Assembly: GCF_002258315.1 (NCBI RefSeq)
Contig: NZ_NOYD01000013.1
Span: 372,001 to 436,000, forward strand
Direction: 5' to 3'
Source: Rhodococcus sp. 06-462-5
GTDB taxonomy: Bacteria; Actinomycetota; Actinomycetes; Mycobacteriales; Mycobacteriaceae
Length of the DNA stretch: 64,000 nucleotides
Each line of letters starts with the position of its first letter. Position 1 is the first letter of the stretch. A program made the translations under genes and the position numbers. Of this stretch, positions 19,748 through 28,061 are shown one piece after another. The notes under the pieces were generated by a model, which was given only the letters and a program-made list of their open reading frames with translations, made no database searches and was not told the DNA's origin.

Positions 19748-20925
19748 CCGTCGCACTTGCTCACGAACGCACCGACGGGCCGAGCTCCGACGCGGAGACC
19801 GTCGTGCTGATCGGTTCGCTCGGCTCCGATCGATCGATGTGGAACCCGCAGATCGGAACGCTCTCCGCCTCCGTTCACGTTGTCGCCGTCGACCTGCGCG
19901 GGCACGGAGGGTCTGCGGTCCCACCCGGTCCATATTCGGTGGCCGAACTCGCCGAAGATGTTCTTGCACTGCTCGATTCCCTCGATCTTCGACGTGCGCA
20001 CCTCGTCGGCCTGTCTCTCGGCGGCGCGGTCTCGCAGTGGATCGCCATCCATCGCCCGGAGCGAGTGCGGACTCTGACATTGCTGTGCACCTCGGCAAAG
20101 TTCGGTGAGCCGACGCAATGGCTCGACCGGGCCGCAGCGGTCCGAGCGGCGGGAACGGCGTCGCTGGCCGACGCCGTACTCGAGCGCTGGTTCACCCCCG
20201 AACTGGCCGCTCGCGACGCCGATCTCGTCGACCGGCATCGCCGGATGATCGCCGACACCTCGGACGAGGGCTACGCCGCATGCTGTGAGGCGCTCTCGGA
20301 CTGGGATTCTCGTGCGGATCTGAACCGAATCACCGCTCCGACCCTGGTGATCGCCGGCCGGCAGGATCCCTCGACCACCCCCGACGACCTGAAGATCATC
20401 GCGGACGGCGTCATCGGATCGACGTTCCGGGTTCTCGACCCGGCCGCACATCTGGCCAACGTCGAGCAAGCCGGGCAAGTCACCGCGGCCATTGCCGCAC
20501 ACCTCGGATCGGATGCATATGCCGCCGGACGCGCAGCGGCCCACGATGCCGGAATGGAGGTGCGGCGCAGCGTCCTCGGCGATGCGCATGTCGACCGCAG
20601 CATCGCCGCACGAACCGACTTCACCGCACCGTTCCAGGATTTCATCACCCGCACCGCGTGGGGTGACATCTGGAATCGCCCAGGACTCGATCACCACACC
20701 CGCCGGTTGCTGACGCTGGCGATCCTGACGGCCGTGGGCAATCAGCACGAACTCGACATGCACATCCGGGCCGCCCTTCGAGCAGGCACTGCGCCGGACA
20801 CCCTGGCGGAGGTGTTCCTGCACACCGCGGTGTACGCGGGAGTTCCGAACAGCAACAGTGCATTCGGTCTCGCGAACGCAGCCATCGCCGAGACCTCGGC
20901 CGAGACCGAATCGGGTACTTCGTGA
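19744..20925 (+). CDS. pcaL: Fused 3-oxoadipate enol-lactonase / 4-carboxymuconolactone decarboxylase
   Basis: 393-residue PcaD-PcaC fusion, as known from Rhodococcus and Streptomyces. The N-terminal alpha/beta hydrolase (about 1-255) has nucleophile Ser91 in VGLSLGGAV, an Asp in AGRQDPSTT and the His in PAAHLANVE. The C-terminal decarboxylase (about 262-393) contains RTAWGDIWNRPGLDHHTRRL and the GVPNSNSAF loop. One polypeptide therefore decarboxylates the lactone and then hydrolyses the enol-lactone to beta-ketoadipate. It overlaps both neighbours by four bases. Confidence 0.96.
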   Translation: MTVALAHERTDGPSSDAETVVLIGSLGSDRSMWNPQIGTLSASVHVVAVDLRGHGGSAVPPGPYSVAELAEDVLALLDSLDLRRAHLVGLSLGGAVSQWIAIHRPERVRTLTLLCTSAKFGEPTQWLDRAAAVRAAGTASLADAVLERWFTPELAARDADLVDRHRRMIADTSDEGYAACCEALSDWDSRADLNRITAPTLVIAGRQDPSTTPDDLKIIADGVIGSTFRVLDPAAHLANVEQAGQVTAAIAAHLGSDAYAAGRAAAHDAGMEVRRSVLGDAHVDRSIAARTDFTAPFQDFITRTAWGDIWNRPGLDHHTRRLLTLAILTAVGNQHELDMHIRAALRAGTAPDTLAEVFLHTAVYAGVPNSNSAFGLANAAIAETSAETESGTS

Positions 20926-21743
20926 ACTCCGCGGAATCACCGCCGCCGTCCTCGGACTACGTCCAGTCGCTGGGCCGTGGTCTTGCGGTGATCCGGGCCT
21001 TCGACGCCGAGCATCCGCGTCGAACACTCTCCGATGTCGCGCGAGCGACCGACCTCACCCGAGCCACGGCCCGGCGGTTCCTGCTCACCCTCGTCGAACT
21101 CGGCTACGTCCGTACCGACGGCTCGATGTTCTGGCTCACCCCACGAGTGCTCGAGCTGGGCTACAGCTACCTGTCGAGCCTGTCGCTCCCGGAAGTCTCG
21201 GGGCCGCACCTCGAGGCGCTGGCCGAACGGGTGCGCGAGTCGTCCTCGGTCTCGATTCTCGACGGTGACGACGTGGTGTACGTCGCCCGTGTTCCGGTCA
21301 GCCGCATCATGACCGTCGGCATCAACATAGGCACCCGGTTTCCCGCGTTCGCAACATCGATGGGTCGCGTGCTGCTGGCCGGACTGCCTGCCGACGAACT
21401 CGCGGCCTACCTGGATCGGGTGCGCTTGACACCTCTCACCGGTAAGACGATCACCACCCCCGACGTGCTCGGACGCGAACTCGACCGGGTCCGATCCGAC
21501 GGCTTCTGCCTGGTGGACCAGGAACTCGAAGAGGGGTTGCGATCCATCGCAGCTCCCATCCACGACGGACACGGAGCAGTTGTCGCCGCGGCGAACGTCT
21601 CGACCCAGGCCGCGCGGCATTCCGCCGATGCGGTGCGCGCAGAACTGCTCCCGGCTCTGCTCGACGCCACCCGCGCCATCGAGATCGACCTGCTCCGGGT
21701 GAGCACCGGACCCAACGACAAGCGAGGAACCACCCATGCCTGA
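20922..21743 (+). CDS. pcaR: IclR-family regulator PcaR
   Basis: 273-residue IclR-type regulator. The N-terminal winged helix-turn-helix is around residues 15-75 (TLSDVARATDLTRATARRFL). The C-terminal effector domain contains FAFATSMGRVLLAG-like text (FPAFATSMGRVLL) and SIAAPIHDGHGAVVAAANVS. The GTG start overlaps the pcaL stop (GTGA) and the gene overlaps pcaF by eight bases, so the regulator is made with the enzymes it should control. Beta-ketoadipate is the known inducer for P. putida PcaR; for this protein it is inference. Confidence 0.92.
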   Translation: MNSAESPPPSSDYVQSLGRGLAVIRAFDAEHPRRTLSDVARATDLTRATARRFLLTLVELGYVRTDGSMFWLTPRVLELGYSYLSSLSLPEVSGPHLEALAERVRESSSVSILDGDDVVYVARVPVSRIMTVGINIGTRFPAFATSMGRVLLAGLPADELAAYLDRVRLTPLTGKTITTPDVLGRELDRVRSDGFCLVDQELEEGLRSIAAPIHDGHGAVVAAANVSTQAARHSADAVRAELLPALLDATRAIEIDLLRVSTGPNDKRGTTHA

Positions 21744-22947
21744 CGCCGTGATCTGTGAACCACTTCGAACCCCGGTCGGTCGCTTCGGCGGCCAGTTCCG
21801 AGATATCTCCGCCCAGGCTCTTGCCGGCACGGTGATCGCCGAACTCGTAGCCCGCACAGGCATTTCCGGTGCCGACATAGACGATGTGATCCTCGGTCAG
21901 GCGTCCCCCAACGGCGATGCACCGGCCATCGGACGCATTGCCGCGCTCGATGCCGATCTGGGTATCGACGTCCCCGGAATGCAGGTCGACCGGCGCTGCG
22001 GCTCCGGTCTGCAGGCAGTACTGCAGGCGTGCATGCAGGTCCAGTCCGGCGGCAACGATCTGGTGCTGGCCGGCGGCGTGGAGAGCATGAGTCAGACCGA
22101 GTTCTACGCCACCGGCATGCGCTGGGGCGTCAAGGCCGAGGCCGTGGCTCTGTCCGACCGCCTCGCCCGGGCGCGAGTGACCGCGGGCGGCATGAACTTT
22201 CCGGTGCCCGGCGGCATGATCGAAACCGCAGAGAACCTGCGCGCGGAATTTTCCATCAGCCGCGCCGATCAGGACGCACTCGCAGTCCAGTCCCACCGAC
22301 GTGCAGTTGCCGCGCAGAACAGCGGTGTCTTCGCCGAGGAGATCGTGGGAGTCTGGGTCCCCCAACGCAAATCGGAGCCGATGCTCGTCACCACCGACGA
22401 GCATCCGCGGGCCGACACCACCGTGGAATCACTGGCGAAGCTGAAGGCGATCCGTGCGTCGCTCGACCCCGAGTCGACCGTCACCGCAGGAAACGCCAGT
22501 GGACAGAACGACGGTGCCGCGATCGCGATCGTCACCACCCCGGAAAAAGCTGCCGCGCTCGGCCTTCGGCCTCTGGCGCGGTTGGCCGGCTGGGGCGTGG
22601 CAGGTGTTGCCCCACGCACGATGGGGATCGGGCCGGTTCCCGCGAGCGAGAAGGCGCTCGGACGGCTGGGACTGAGTCTCGACGACATGGGCATCATCGA
22701 ACTCAACGAAGCGTTCGCCGCACAGGCTCTCGCCGTGACGCGGTCCTGGGGCATCGACCCCGACGATCCGCGGCTGAACCCACACGGTTCCGGCATCTCG
22801 CTCGGCCATCCCGTCGGCGCCACCGGAGCCCGCATTCTGGCAACGCTGTTGCGCGAAATGGACCGCCGAGAGGTCCGCTACGGACTGGAGACGATGTGCA
22901 TCGGCGGCGGCCAGGGACTCGCTGCGGTGTTCGAGCGAATCGGCTGA
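21736..22947 (+). CDS. pcaF: 3-oxoadipyl-CoA thiolase
   Basis: 403-residue thiolase cleaving beta-ketoadipyl-CoA to succinyl-CoA and acetyl-CoA, the last step of the pathway. The acyl-accepting Cys is Cys88 in DRRCGSGLQAV. The His of GHPVGATGARI and the second Cys of CIGGGQG complete the active site, and NEAFAAQ is conserved. It starts at ATG 21736 within pcaR. It is convergent with quiC, only seven bases apart. Confidence 0.95.
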   Translation: MPDAVICEPLRTPVGRFGGQFRDISAQALAGTVIAELVARTGISGADIDDVILGQASPNGDAPAIGRIAALDADLGIDVPGMQVDRRCGSGLQAVLQACMQVQSGGNDLVLAGGVESMSQTEFYATGMRWGVKAEAVALSDRLARARVTAGGMNFPVPGGMIETAENLRAEFSISRADQDALAVQSHRRAVAAQNSGVFAEEIVGVWVPQRKSEPMLVTTDEHPRADTTVESLAKLKAIRASLDPESTVTAGNASGQNDGAAIAIVTTPEKAAALGLRPLARLAGWGVAGVAPRTMGIGPVPASEKALGRLGLSLDDMGIIELNEAFAAQALAVTRSWGIDPDDPRLNPHGSGISLGHPVGATGARILATLLREMDRREVRYGLETMCIGGGQGLAAVFERIG

Positions 22948-22954
22948 TCACCGG

Positions 22955-24844
22955 TCAGTACTGCAGTTGCGCCGCCAGTCGCACAGCCGAGTTGGTCTCC
23001 CCGTAGCCCTCGTAGCCACCCACGCGCTGGACCACCTCGAAGAACAGGTCGTCGCCCACGGTTTCGGTGAAGAAGTGGAAGAACTCACCGCCGGTCGCGT
23101 CCGCGTCGTACAGGATCCCCAGACGCTGCATCGCGTCCAGGGTCTCGGAGCCGAGCCCGAATCGCGCGTCGAGATCGCGGTAGTAGTTGGGCGAGATCCG
23201 CAGCGGGGTGAGCCCGCGTTCGGTCGTTGCTCTCGCTGCGGCGTAGATGTCCTCGCACCCGAACGCCACATGTCCGACGCCTCCGCGCCGGGCCGCGGGA
23301 AGCGGGTCCGAGTCGGACGGGCGGCCGGGAACCATGTTGAGCGAGAGTCGAATCGTGCCGCTGGCGGTGGCGAGGGTGAGGGCTCGGCTCCGAACCAGGC
23401 CGATCGCGTCGACGACGTCCTGGCCCTCGTGTGGCACCATGCCGAACACCGAGCGCAGCAGCAGCATCACGCCGTCCCAGCTCTCGGCAGGCACGGCGAG
23501 TGCTATGTGATCCACGTGCGAGACGCACGCCCGGTTCTCTTCCACCACCCTCGGCACCAGATCGAATGCCGATTGCCAGGCACCCGCACTGTCGCGGGTG
23601 CGTAGGTCCAGCGACGTCGCACCGGTCACGGCCAGGCGCACCACTGCGTCGGTCGCGTCTGCCACACCGGGCATGGAGACGGTGGACGCGGTGACTCCCA
23701 GTGCGCGTGCCCGAGTCAGCCACAGATCCGGGCGCTCGCTGCGAATCCCGATCTGCGCCAGTGCCGGTAGGTGAGCCGGGACGCCCGGCGCGGTCCACAG
23801 CGTGTCCACCGTGGTGTCGACGGCGACGGCCAGCGGACCCTGGGTGAACAGGCTGAGGCCGTGTTCGCTGTGTGCTGCGGTCAGATCGAAGCCCAGGTGT
23901 CGCAGTGTCGTGCCCAGCTGCGCAGCCTTCGCGGGCCCTGCCGCGATCCGCAGCGAGACGACGTTCTCGATCGGACCCGGCGGTGGCGGCGCGAACAGAT
24001 CGTTGCCGGCGGACGGTGTTTCGACACCGCGCACCTGCTCCTGGAGGTACAGAAGCGACCGATGCGCGTCGGATGCCGTGCGGCCGGTGTCGGAGTGCCG
24101 GAAGACGTCGTTGAAGATTTCGAGCGACCACGGGCCGGAATACCCGGAGGCAGCGACATCGGCTCCGAAGCGCGCCAGATCGAAGCTGCCCTGCCCGGGG
24201 AAGCACCGGTGGTGCCTGCTCCACTGCAGTACGTCCATCACCAGGTGCGGGGCGTCGGCCAACTGCAGGAAGAAGATCTTCTCGCCGGGGATCTCGCGAA
24301 TGCCGGCGGAATCGTCACCGCGAGAAAGGATGTGGAAGCTGTCCAAGCACGTTCCCAGCGCGGGATGATCGACCTGCCGGACGATGTCCCAGGCATGGCG
24401 GTAGGTGCTGACGTGGGCACCCCACGCCAACGCTTCGTACGCCAGGCGCATTCCGCGCCGATGGGCACGTTCGGCGAGGGTTGCCATCTGTTCGACCAGC
24501 AGGGCGTCGTCACGCACGGCACCGGCCAGCGGCGAAGAGCAGACCAACAGCAGATCGCACCCCAGCTGTTCCATCACGTCGAATTTGTGTTCGGCGCGAA
24601 CGAGATTGCGGGCGAACTGTTCCGGGTCGGCCGAGTCTGCGTCGCGAAAGGGCTGATAGAGATCGAGGGTCAAGCCGAGGTCTGCTGCTTTCTTCGCGAT
24701 GTCCTCGGGAAGGTCCGGTGAGCTGATCAAGTCCGGCTCGAACACCTCGAAACCGTCGAACCCGGCGTCTGCGATGGCGCGCATCTTCTCGTCCAGCGAA
24801 CCACTGAGCGATACGGTGGCCACCGACGTGGCAATGTACGTCAT
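22955..24844 (-). CDS. quiC: 3-dehydroshikimate dehydratase, two-domain QuiC type
   Basis: 629-residue enzyme converting 3-dehydroshikimate to protocatechuate, linking shikimate/quinate breakdown to the pca genes beside it. The N-terminal TIM-barrel (about 1-280) carries probable metal ligands in AYEALAWG, TCLDSFHILSRG, LQLADAPH and SLEIFNDVF. The C-terminal half (about 290-629) is a VOC/HPPD-like fold (VDHIALAVPAESW, GGVGHVAFGCEDIY) whose role is unclear even in Pseudomonas QuiC1. ATG 24844 fits the family. It overlaps the dehydrogenase gene by four bases. Confidence 0.93.
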   Translation of the reverse strand: MTYIATSVATVSLSGSLDEKMRAIADAGFDGFEVFEPDLISSPDLPEDIAKKAADLGLTLDLYQPFRDADSADPEQFARNLVRAEHKFDVMEQLGCDLLLVCSSPLAGAVRDDALLVEQMATLAERAHRRGMRLAYEALAWGAHVSTYRHAWDIVRQVDHPALGTCLDSFHILSRGDDSAGIREIPGEKIFFLQLADAPHLVMDVLQWSRHHRCFPGQGSFDLARFGADVAASGYSGPWSLEIFNDVFRHSDTGRTASDAHRSLLYLQEQVRGVETPSAGNDLFAPPPPGPIENVVSLRIAAGPAKAAQLGTTLRHLGFDLTAAHSEHGLSLFTQGPLAVAVDTTVDTLWTAPGVPAHLPALAQIGIRSERPDLWLTRARALGVTASTVSMPGVADATDAVVRLAVTGATSLDLRTRDSAGAWQSAFDLVPRVVEENRACVSHVDHIALAVPAESWDGVMLLLRSVFGMVPHEGQDVVDAIGLVRSRALTLATASGTIRLSLNMVPGRPSDSDPLPAARRGGVGHVAFGCEDIYAAARATTERGLTPLRISPNYYRDLDARFGLGSETLDAMQRLGILYDADATGGEFFHFFTETVGDDLFFEVVQRVGGYEGYGETNSAVRLAAQLQY

Positions 24845-25728
24845 GCGAGAGCACCTGCGGTCGCGCGATCCTCCAGTGCGATCAGCGCGCTCATGTGCGC
24901 GATCATTCGATCGGCGTCGGCGGTGCGTCCGGTGAATATCTCGAAGGCGTCGGCGGCCTGGAACACCGCCATCCCGGTTCCGCTGAGCGTTCGGCAGCCA
25001 GCCCGGGATGCGGCAGCGAGCAACTCGGTCTCGGCCGGTCGATACACGACCTCGGCGACCCACATCTTCGGGTGCAGGAGTGACTCGGGCACAGCAGATC
25101 CGGGATGTTCGACCATTCCGATCGGGGTGGCATGGACCAGGCCGGTTGCGGACGCGAGAACGGTGGCGAGCGAGTCGAGGCCTGCCGAAAGGATCTCGAC
25201 ATCGGGAAACATAACCGACAAGGAATCTCGGAGTTGTTGTGCCCGAACCGGATCGGCGTCCACGAGCGTGAGCCTGACTGCGCCGCGGCGGGCCATCGCG
25301 TAAGCAACCGCTGCCCCTGCTCCCCCGGCACCGAGTTGCACCACGTCACCGATGTCGGCACCGGGTAGGCCGCGGCCGAAGTTGCGATCGAATCCGGACC
25401 AGTCGGTGTTGTGGCCGACGGCTCGGCCGTCGGCGAACACCACGGTGTTGACGGCTCCGAGTCGGGCGGCGTCCTCGGAGAGCGCATCGAGGCAGGAGAT
25501 GACGCGTTGTTTGCACGGGTGCGTGATGTTGAGTCCCCGAAATCCGAGGTCTGCTGCGGTGCAAACGAGACGGGGAAGGTCCTCTACGGTCAGTCCACGG
25601 CTGTCCAGGTCGATGATCCGGTATTGGTAGGTCAGCCCGTGCTCGGAGCCCTCTCGTTCGTGCATCGCGGGCGTGAGCGACTTGCCGATACCCGTCCCGA
25701 TCAGTCCGCAGAGCAGGGATTCCGGCAT
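24841..25728 (-). CDS. Shikimate/quinate dehydrogenase, catabolic type
   Basis: 295-residue AroE-superfamily oxidoreductase. Visible are the substrate loop GKSLTPAMHE (the usual Ser-Lys-Ser replaced by Gly-Lys-Ser), the catalytic Lys in NITHPCKQRV, the Asp in NTDWSGF, and the nucleotide loop GAGGAGAAV. After it, LTLVDADP suggests an acidic residue and hence NAD preference, as in QsuD-type enzymes. Coupling to quiC (4-base overlap) and the pca context argue for a catabolic quinate/shikimate dehydrogenase rather than biosynthetic AroE. Substrate range is inferred. Divergent from the TetR gene. Confidence 0.88.
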   Translation of the reverse strand: MPESLLCGLIGTGIGKSLTPAMHEREGSEHGLTYQYRIIDLDSRGLTVEDLPRLVCTAADLGFRGLNITHPCKQRVISCLDALSEDAARLGAVNTVVFADGRAVGHNTDWSGFDRNFGRGLPGADIGDVVQLGAGGAGAAVAYAMARRGAVRLTLVDADPVRAQQLRDSLSVMFPDVEILSAGLDSLATVLASATGLVHATPIGMVEHPGSAVPESLLHPKMWVAEVVYRPAETELLAAASRAGCRTLSGTGMAVFQAADAFEIFTGRTADADRMIAHMSALIALEDRATAGALA

Positions 25729-25746
25729 GTCGATCTCCTCGAGCCT

Positions 25747-25762
25747 TAATGTACGATTTGGT
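25747..25762 (-). promoter_or_regulatory. Candidate TetR operator, copy 1
   Basis: On the minus strand this reads ACCAAATCGTACATTA and matches 13 of 16 bases of a second copy at 26604-26619 (ACCATTTAGTACATTA). It sits 18 bases upstream of the dehydrogenase ATG, between it and tetR, and contains a -10-like TACATT. Each copy points toward the gene set it precedes. Assignment to the TetR protein is inference from position. Confidence 0.5.
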
Positions 25763-25838
25763 GAGTTAGCTCGACGGTACTACGCGTCCGCCTCGCGCCC
25801 AACCCTTTCGCCACAATCGGCGCCGATAGAGTTGTTCC

Positions 25839-26516
25839 ATGGCTCCGCGCGCAACCGACACGTCCGACGACAGCAGCGGACCCACCGTCAAGCGTCGACG
25901 CAACAGCGACCTGACCCGGCACAACATCCTCGAGGTGGCCACCGAGGAGTTCGCGGACAAGGGCTTCGCAGGGGCGCGCATCGACGAGATCGCCGAGCGC
26001 ACGCACACGACCAAGCGGATGTTGTACTACTACTTCACCGACAAGGAAGGCCTGTACAAGGCCGTACTCGAGCGGTCGTACCTGCGCATTCGCGAGCGTG
26101 AACGTGACGTGGACGTCGAGGGCCTCGGACCGGTCGAAGCCATTCGCGCCATCGCATCACTGACGTTCGACCACCACGAGGAGAATCCCGACTTCATCCG
26201 CCTGGTTTCCACCGAGAACATCCTTCGCGGCGAACACATCTCCACGTCCGAGGCATTGAGCAACCTCGGCAATCCCGCCGCGGAACTGCTGTCGAGCATC
26301 CTGGCGCGAGGCCAGGCGGACGGCGTGTTCCGCACGGACGTCGACGCCCTCGACGTGCACATGACGATCAGCAGCTTCTGCGTGTTCCGCCTGTCGAATC
26401 GGTACACCTTCGAGGCCCTCTTCGGCCGCGACCTCACCGATCCCCAGCATCGAGACCGGCTGCGCTCGATGCTCGGCGACATGATCATTGCGTTCCTGAC
26501 CTCGCCTTCTCGCTGA
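25839..26516 (+). CDS. TetR-family regulator of the shikimate locus
   Basis: 225-residue regulator. The N-terminal helix-turn-helix is at about residues 25-70 (ILEVATEEFADKGFAGARID, then TTKRMLYYYFTDKEGLY). The C-terminal ligand domain has no recognisable signature. It stands between the divergent dehydrogenase/quiC genes and the transporter/hydrolase genes, so control of both is the simplest guess. Two copies of a 16-base motif flank it. The ligand might be shikimate, quinate or an intermediate; sequence cannot tell. Confidence 0.85.
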   Translation: MAPRATDTSDDSSGPTVKRRRNSDLTRHNILEVATEEFADKGFAGARIDEIAERTHTTKRMLYYYFTDKEGLYKAVLERSYLRIRERERDVDVEGLGPVEAIRAIASLTFDHHEENPDFIRLVSTENILRGEHISTSEALSNLGNPAAELLSSILARGQADGVFRTDVDALDVHMTISSFCVFRLSNRYTFEALFGRDLTDPQHRDRLRSMLGDMIIAFLTSPSR

Positions 26517-26554
26517 AATTCGCGATTTCTCGGTAGGTCTCGTCACGTCAGGGG

Positions 26555-26584
26555 TTGACACGTGGCATGGATCACGTTCAGTAT
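26555..26584 (+). promoter_or_regulatory. Putative promoter of the transporter gene
   Basis: TTGACA (26555-26560) and CAGTAT (26579-26584) are separated by 18 bases, resembling a housekeeping sigma promoter. Transcription would start near 26591, just before the second TetR-operator candidate, a suitable place for repression. Confidence 0.45.
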
Positions 26585-26603
26585 TCAGAGGCACCCGGTG
26601 TTA

Positions 26604-26619
26604 ACCATTTAGTACATTA
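26604..26619 (+). promoter_or_regulatory. Candidate TetR operator, copy 2
   Basis: ACCATTTAGTACATTA on the plus strand, 75 bases before the transporter ATG. It shares 13 of 16 bases, in the same orientation relative to the downstream gene, with the copy ahead of the dehydrogenase. It lies just downstream of the predicted transcription start. Confidence 0.5.
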
Positions 26620-26694
26620 GCGGTCCGATCGCCGAGAACGCGTCGTCGACCAGCGCCTACGCTCCCCCGCCTCACGAAGAGAGACACGAGAACG

Positions 26695-28053
26695 ATGGAT
26701 TCGCACACCCCCGGCACCCACCCGACGCCGCTTCGCCCCGGGGCGAACCCGCGCAAAGCGGCGACCGCCGCATGGGTCGGAAGCGCCCTCGAGTACTACG
26801 ACTTCTTCATCTACGGCACCGCCGCCGCGCTCGTCTTCGGCCGCGTGTTCTTCCCGGGCTCCAACCCGGCGACCGGCACCCTGCTGGCCCTGGCCACCTT
26901 CGGCGTCGGCTACCTCGCACGGCCGCTCGGCGCACTGGTCCTCGGCCACATCGGTGATCGGTACGGACGCAAGAAGGTCATGGTCGCCACCGTCCTGCTG
27001 ATGGGAATCGCCACCCTGGGCGTCGGCGTCCTGCCGTCGTACGAATCCATCGGCATCGCCGCTCCGATCATCCTGGTGCTGCTTCGGCTGTGCCAGGGAT
27101 TCTCCGCCGGCGGTGAGCAGGCCGGAGCGAACTCGATGACGCTCGAACACGCCCCGGACAACAGGCGCGCGTTCTTCACCAGCTTCACCCTCAGCGGCAC
27201 TCAGGGCGGACAGATTCTCGCCACCGCCGTGTTCCTGCCCGTCGCCATGCTCCCCGAGGAGGCACTGCTCAGCTGGGGCTGGCGAATCCCGTTCTTCCTC
27301 AGCGCTTTTGTCGTCGTCGCCGCCTTCGTCATCCGCCGTTCGCTCGACGAGACCCCGGTCTTCGAGGAAGAGAAGGCCTCGACCGAGCCACAGCGCCTGC
27401 CGGTGGCAGAACTGCTCAGCGAGCATCGGTCGGCCGTGGTCCGCGTCATGTTGGCCGCAGTCATCGCCTCCGTCAGCACCATCTTCACCGTCTACGCGCT
27501 GTCCTACGCCGTGAACACCGTCGGCCTCGAACGCACCCCCATGCTGTGGGTCGGCGTTCTCGCCAACGTCGTCGCACTGTTCGCACTGCCCTTCTTCGGT
27601 GCACTGTCGGATCGCATCGGCCGCAAGCCGGTGTTCCTCTTCGGCTCCATCGGCTGCGCGATCCTGATGTTCGGCTACCTGTGGTCCATCTCGAGCGGCA
27701 ACTACGTTCTCATCTTCGTCTTCGGCATCGTGATGTTCGGTTTCGTGCACAGCGCCACCGGCGGCGTCTGGCCCTCGTTCTACGGTGAGATGTTCCCGGC
27801 CCGGGTCCGTCTGACCGGAACCGCACTGGGAACCCAGATCGGCTTCGCCATCGCAGGGTTCGCGCCGACCATCGCAGGCGCGATCGCCGGAGCCGAGATC
27901 GGTGCATGGCTACCCGTCGCGATCGTCACCGCGGTCTTCTGCACCATCAACGTCGTGATAGTCGCGACCTCGAAGGAGACCTTCCGTACCCCCACCGACG
28001 AGCTCGGCGTTCCGACCCGAACCACCGACAGCGCGCGCGTCGCGTCGGTCTGA
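26695..28053 (+). CDS. MHS-family MFS transporter, likely shikimate-type symporter
   Basis: 452-residue major facilitator of the metabolite:H+ symporter family (ShiA, KgtP and ProP relatives). It has about twelve hydrophobic segments, the N-terminal AWVGSALEYYDFFIYG typical of MHS, and the loop 2-3 motif GHIGDRYGRKKVM. RLCQGFSAGGEQAGA and a second GALSDRIGRKP motif follow. The neighbouring shikimate genes suggest uptake of shikimate, quinate or a related acid. The substrate is inferred from position, since MHS proteins carry many organic acids. Preceded by a promoter and operator candidate. Confidence 0.88.
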   Translation: MDSHTPGTHPTPLRPGANPRKAATAAWVGSALEYYDFFIYGTAAALVFGRVFFPGSNPATGTLLALATFGVGYLARPLGALVLGHIGDRYGRKKVMVATVLLMGIATLGVGVLPSYESIGIAAPIILVLLRLCQGFSAGGEQAGANSMTLEHAPDNRRAFFTSFTLSGTQGGQILATAVFLPVAMLPEEALLSWGWRIPFFLSAFVVVAAFVIRRSLDETPVFEEEKASTEPQRLPVAELLSEHRSAVVRVMLAAVIASVSTIFTVYALSYAVNTVGLERTPMLWVGVLANVVALFALPFFGALSDRIGRKPVFLFGSIGCAILMFGYLWSISSGNYVLIFVFGIVMFGFVHSATGGVWPSFYGEMFPARVRLTGTALGTQIGFAIAGFAPTIAGAIAGAEIGAWLPVAIVTAVFCTINVVIVATSKETFRTPTDELGVPTRTTDSARVASV

Positions 28054-28061
28054 CCGAGATC

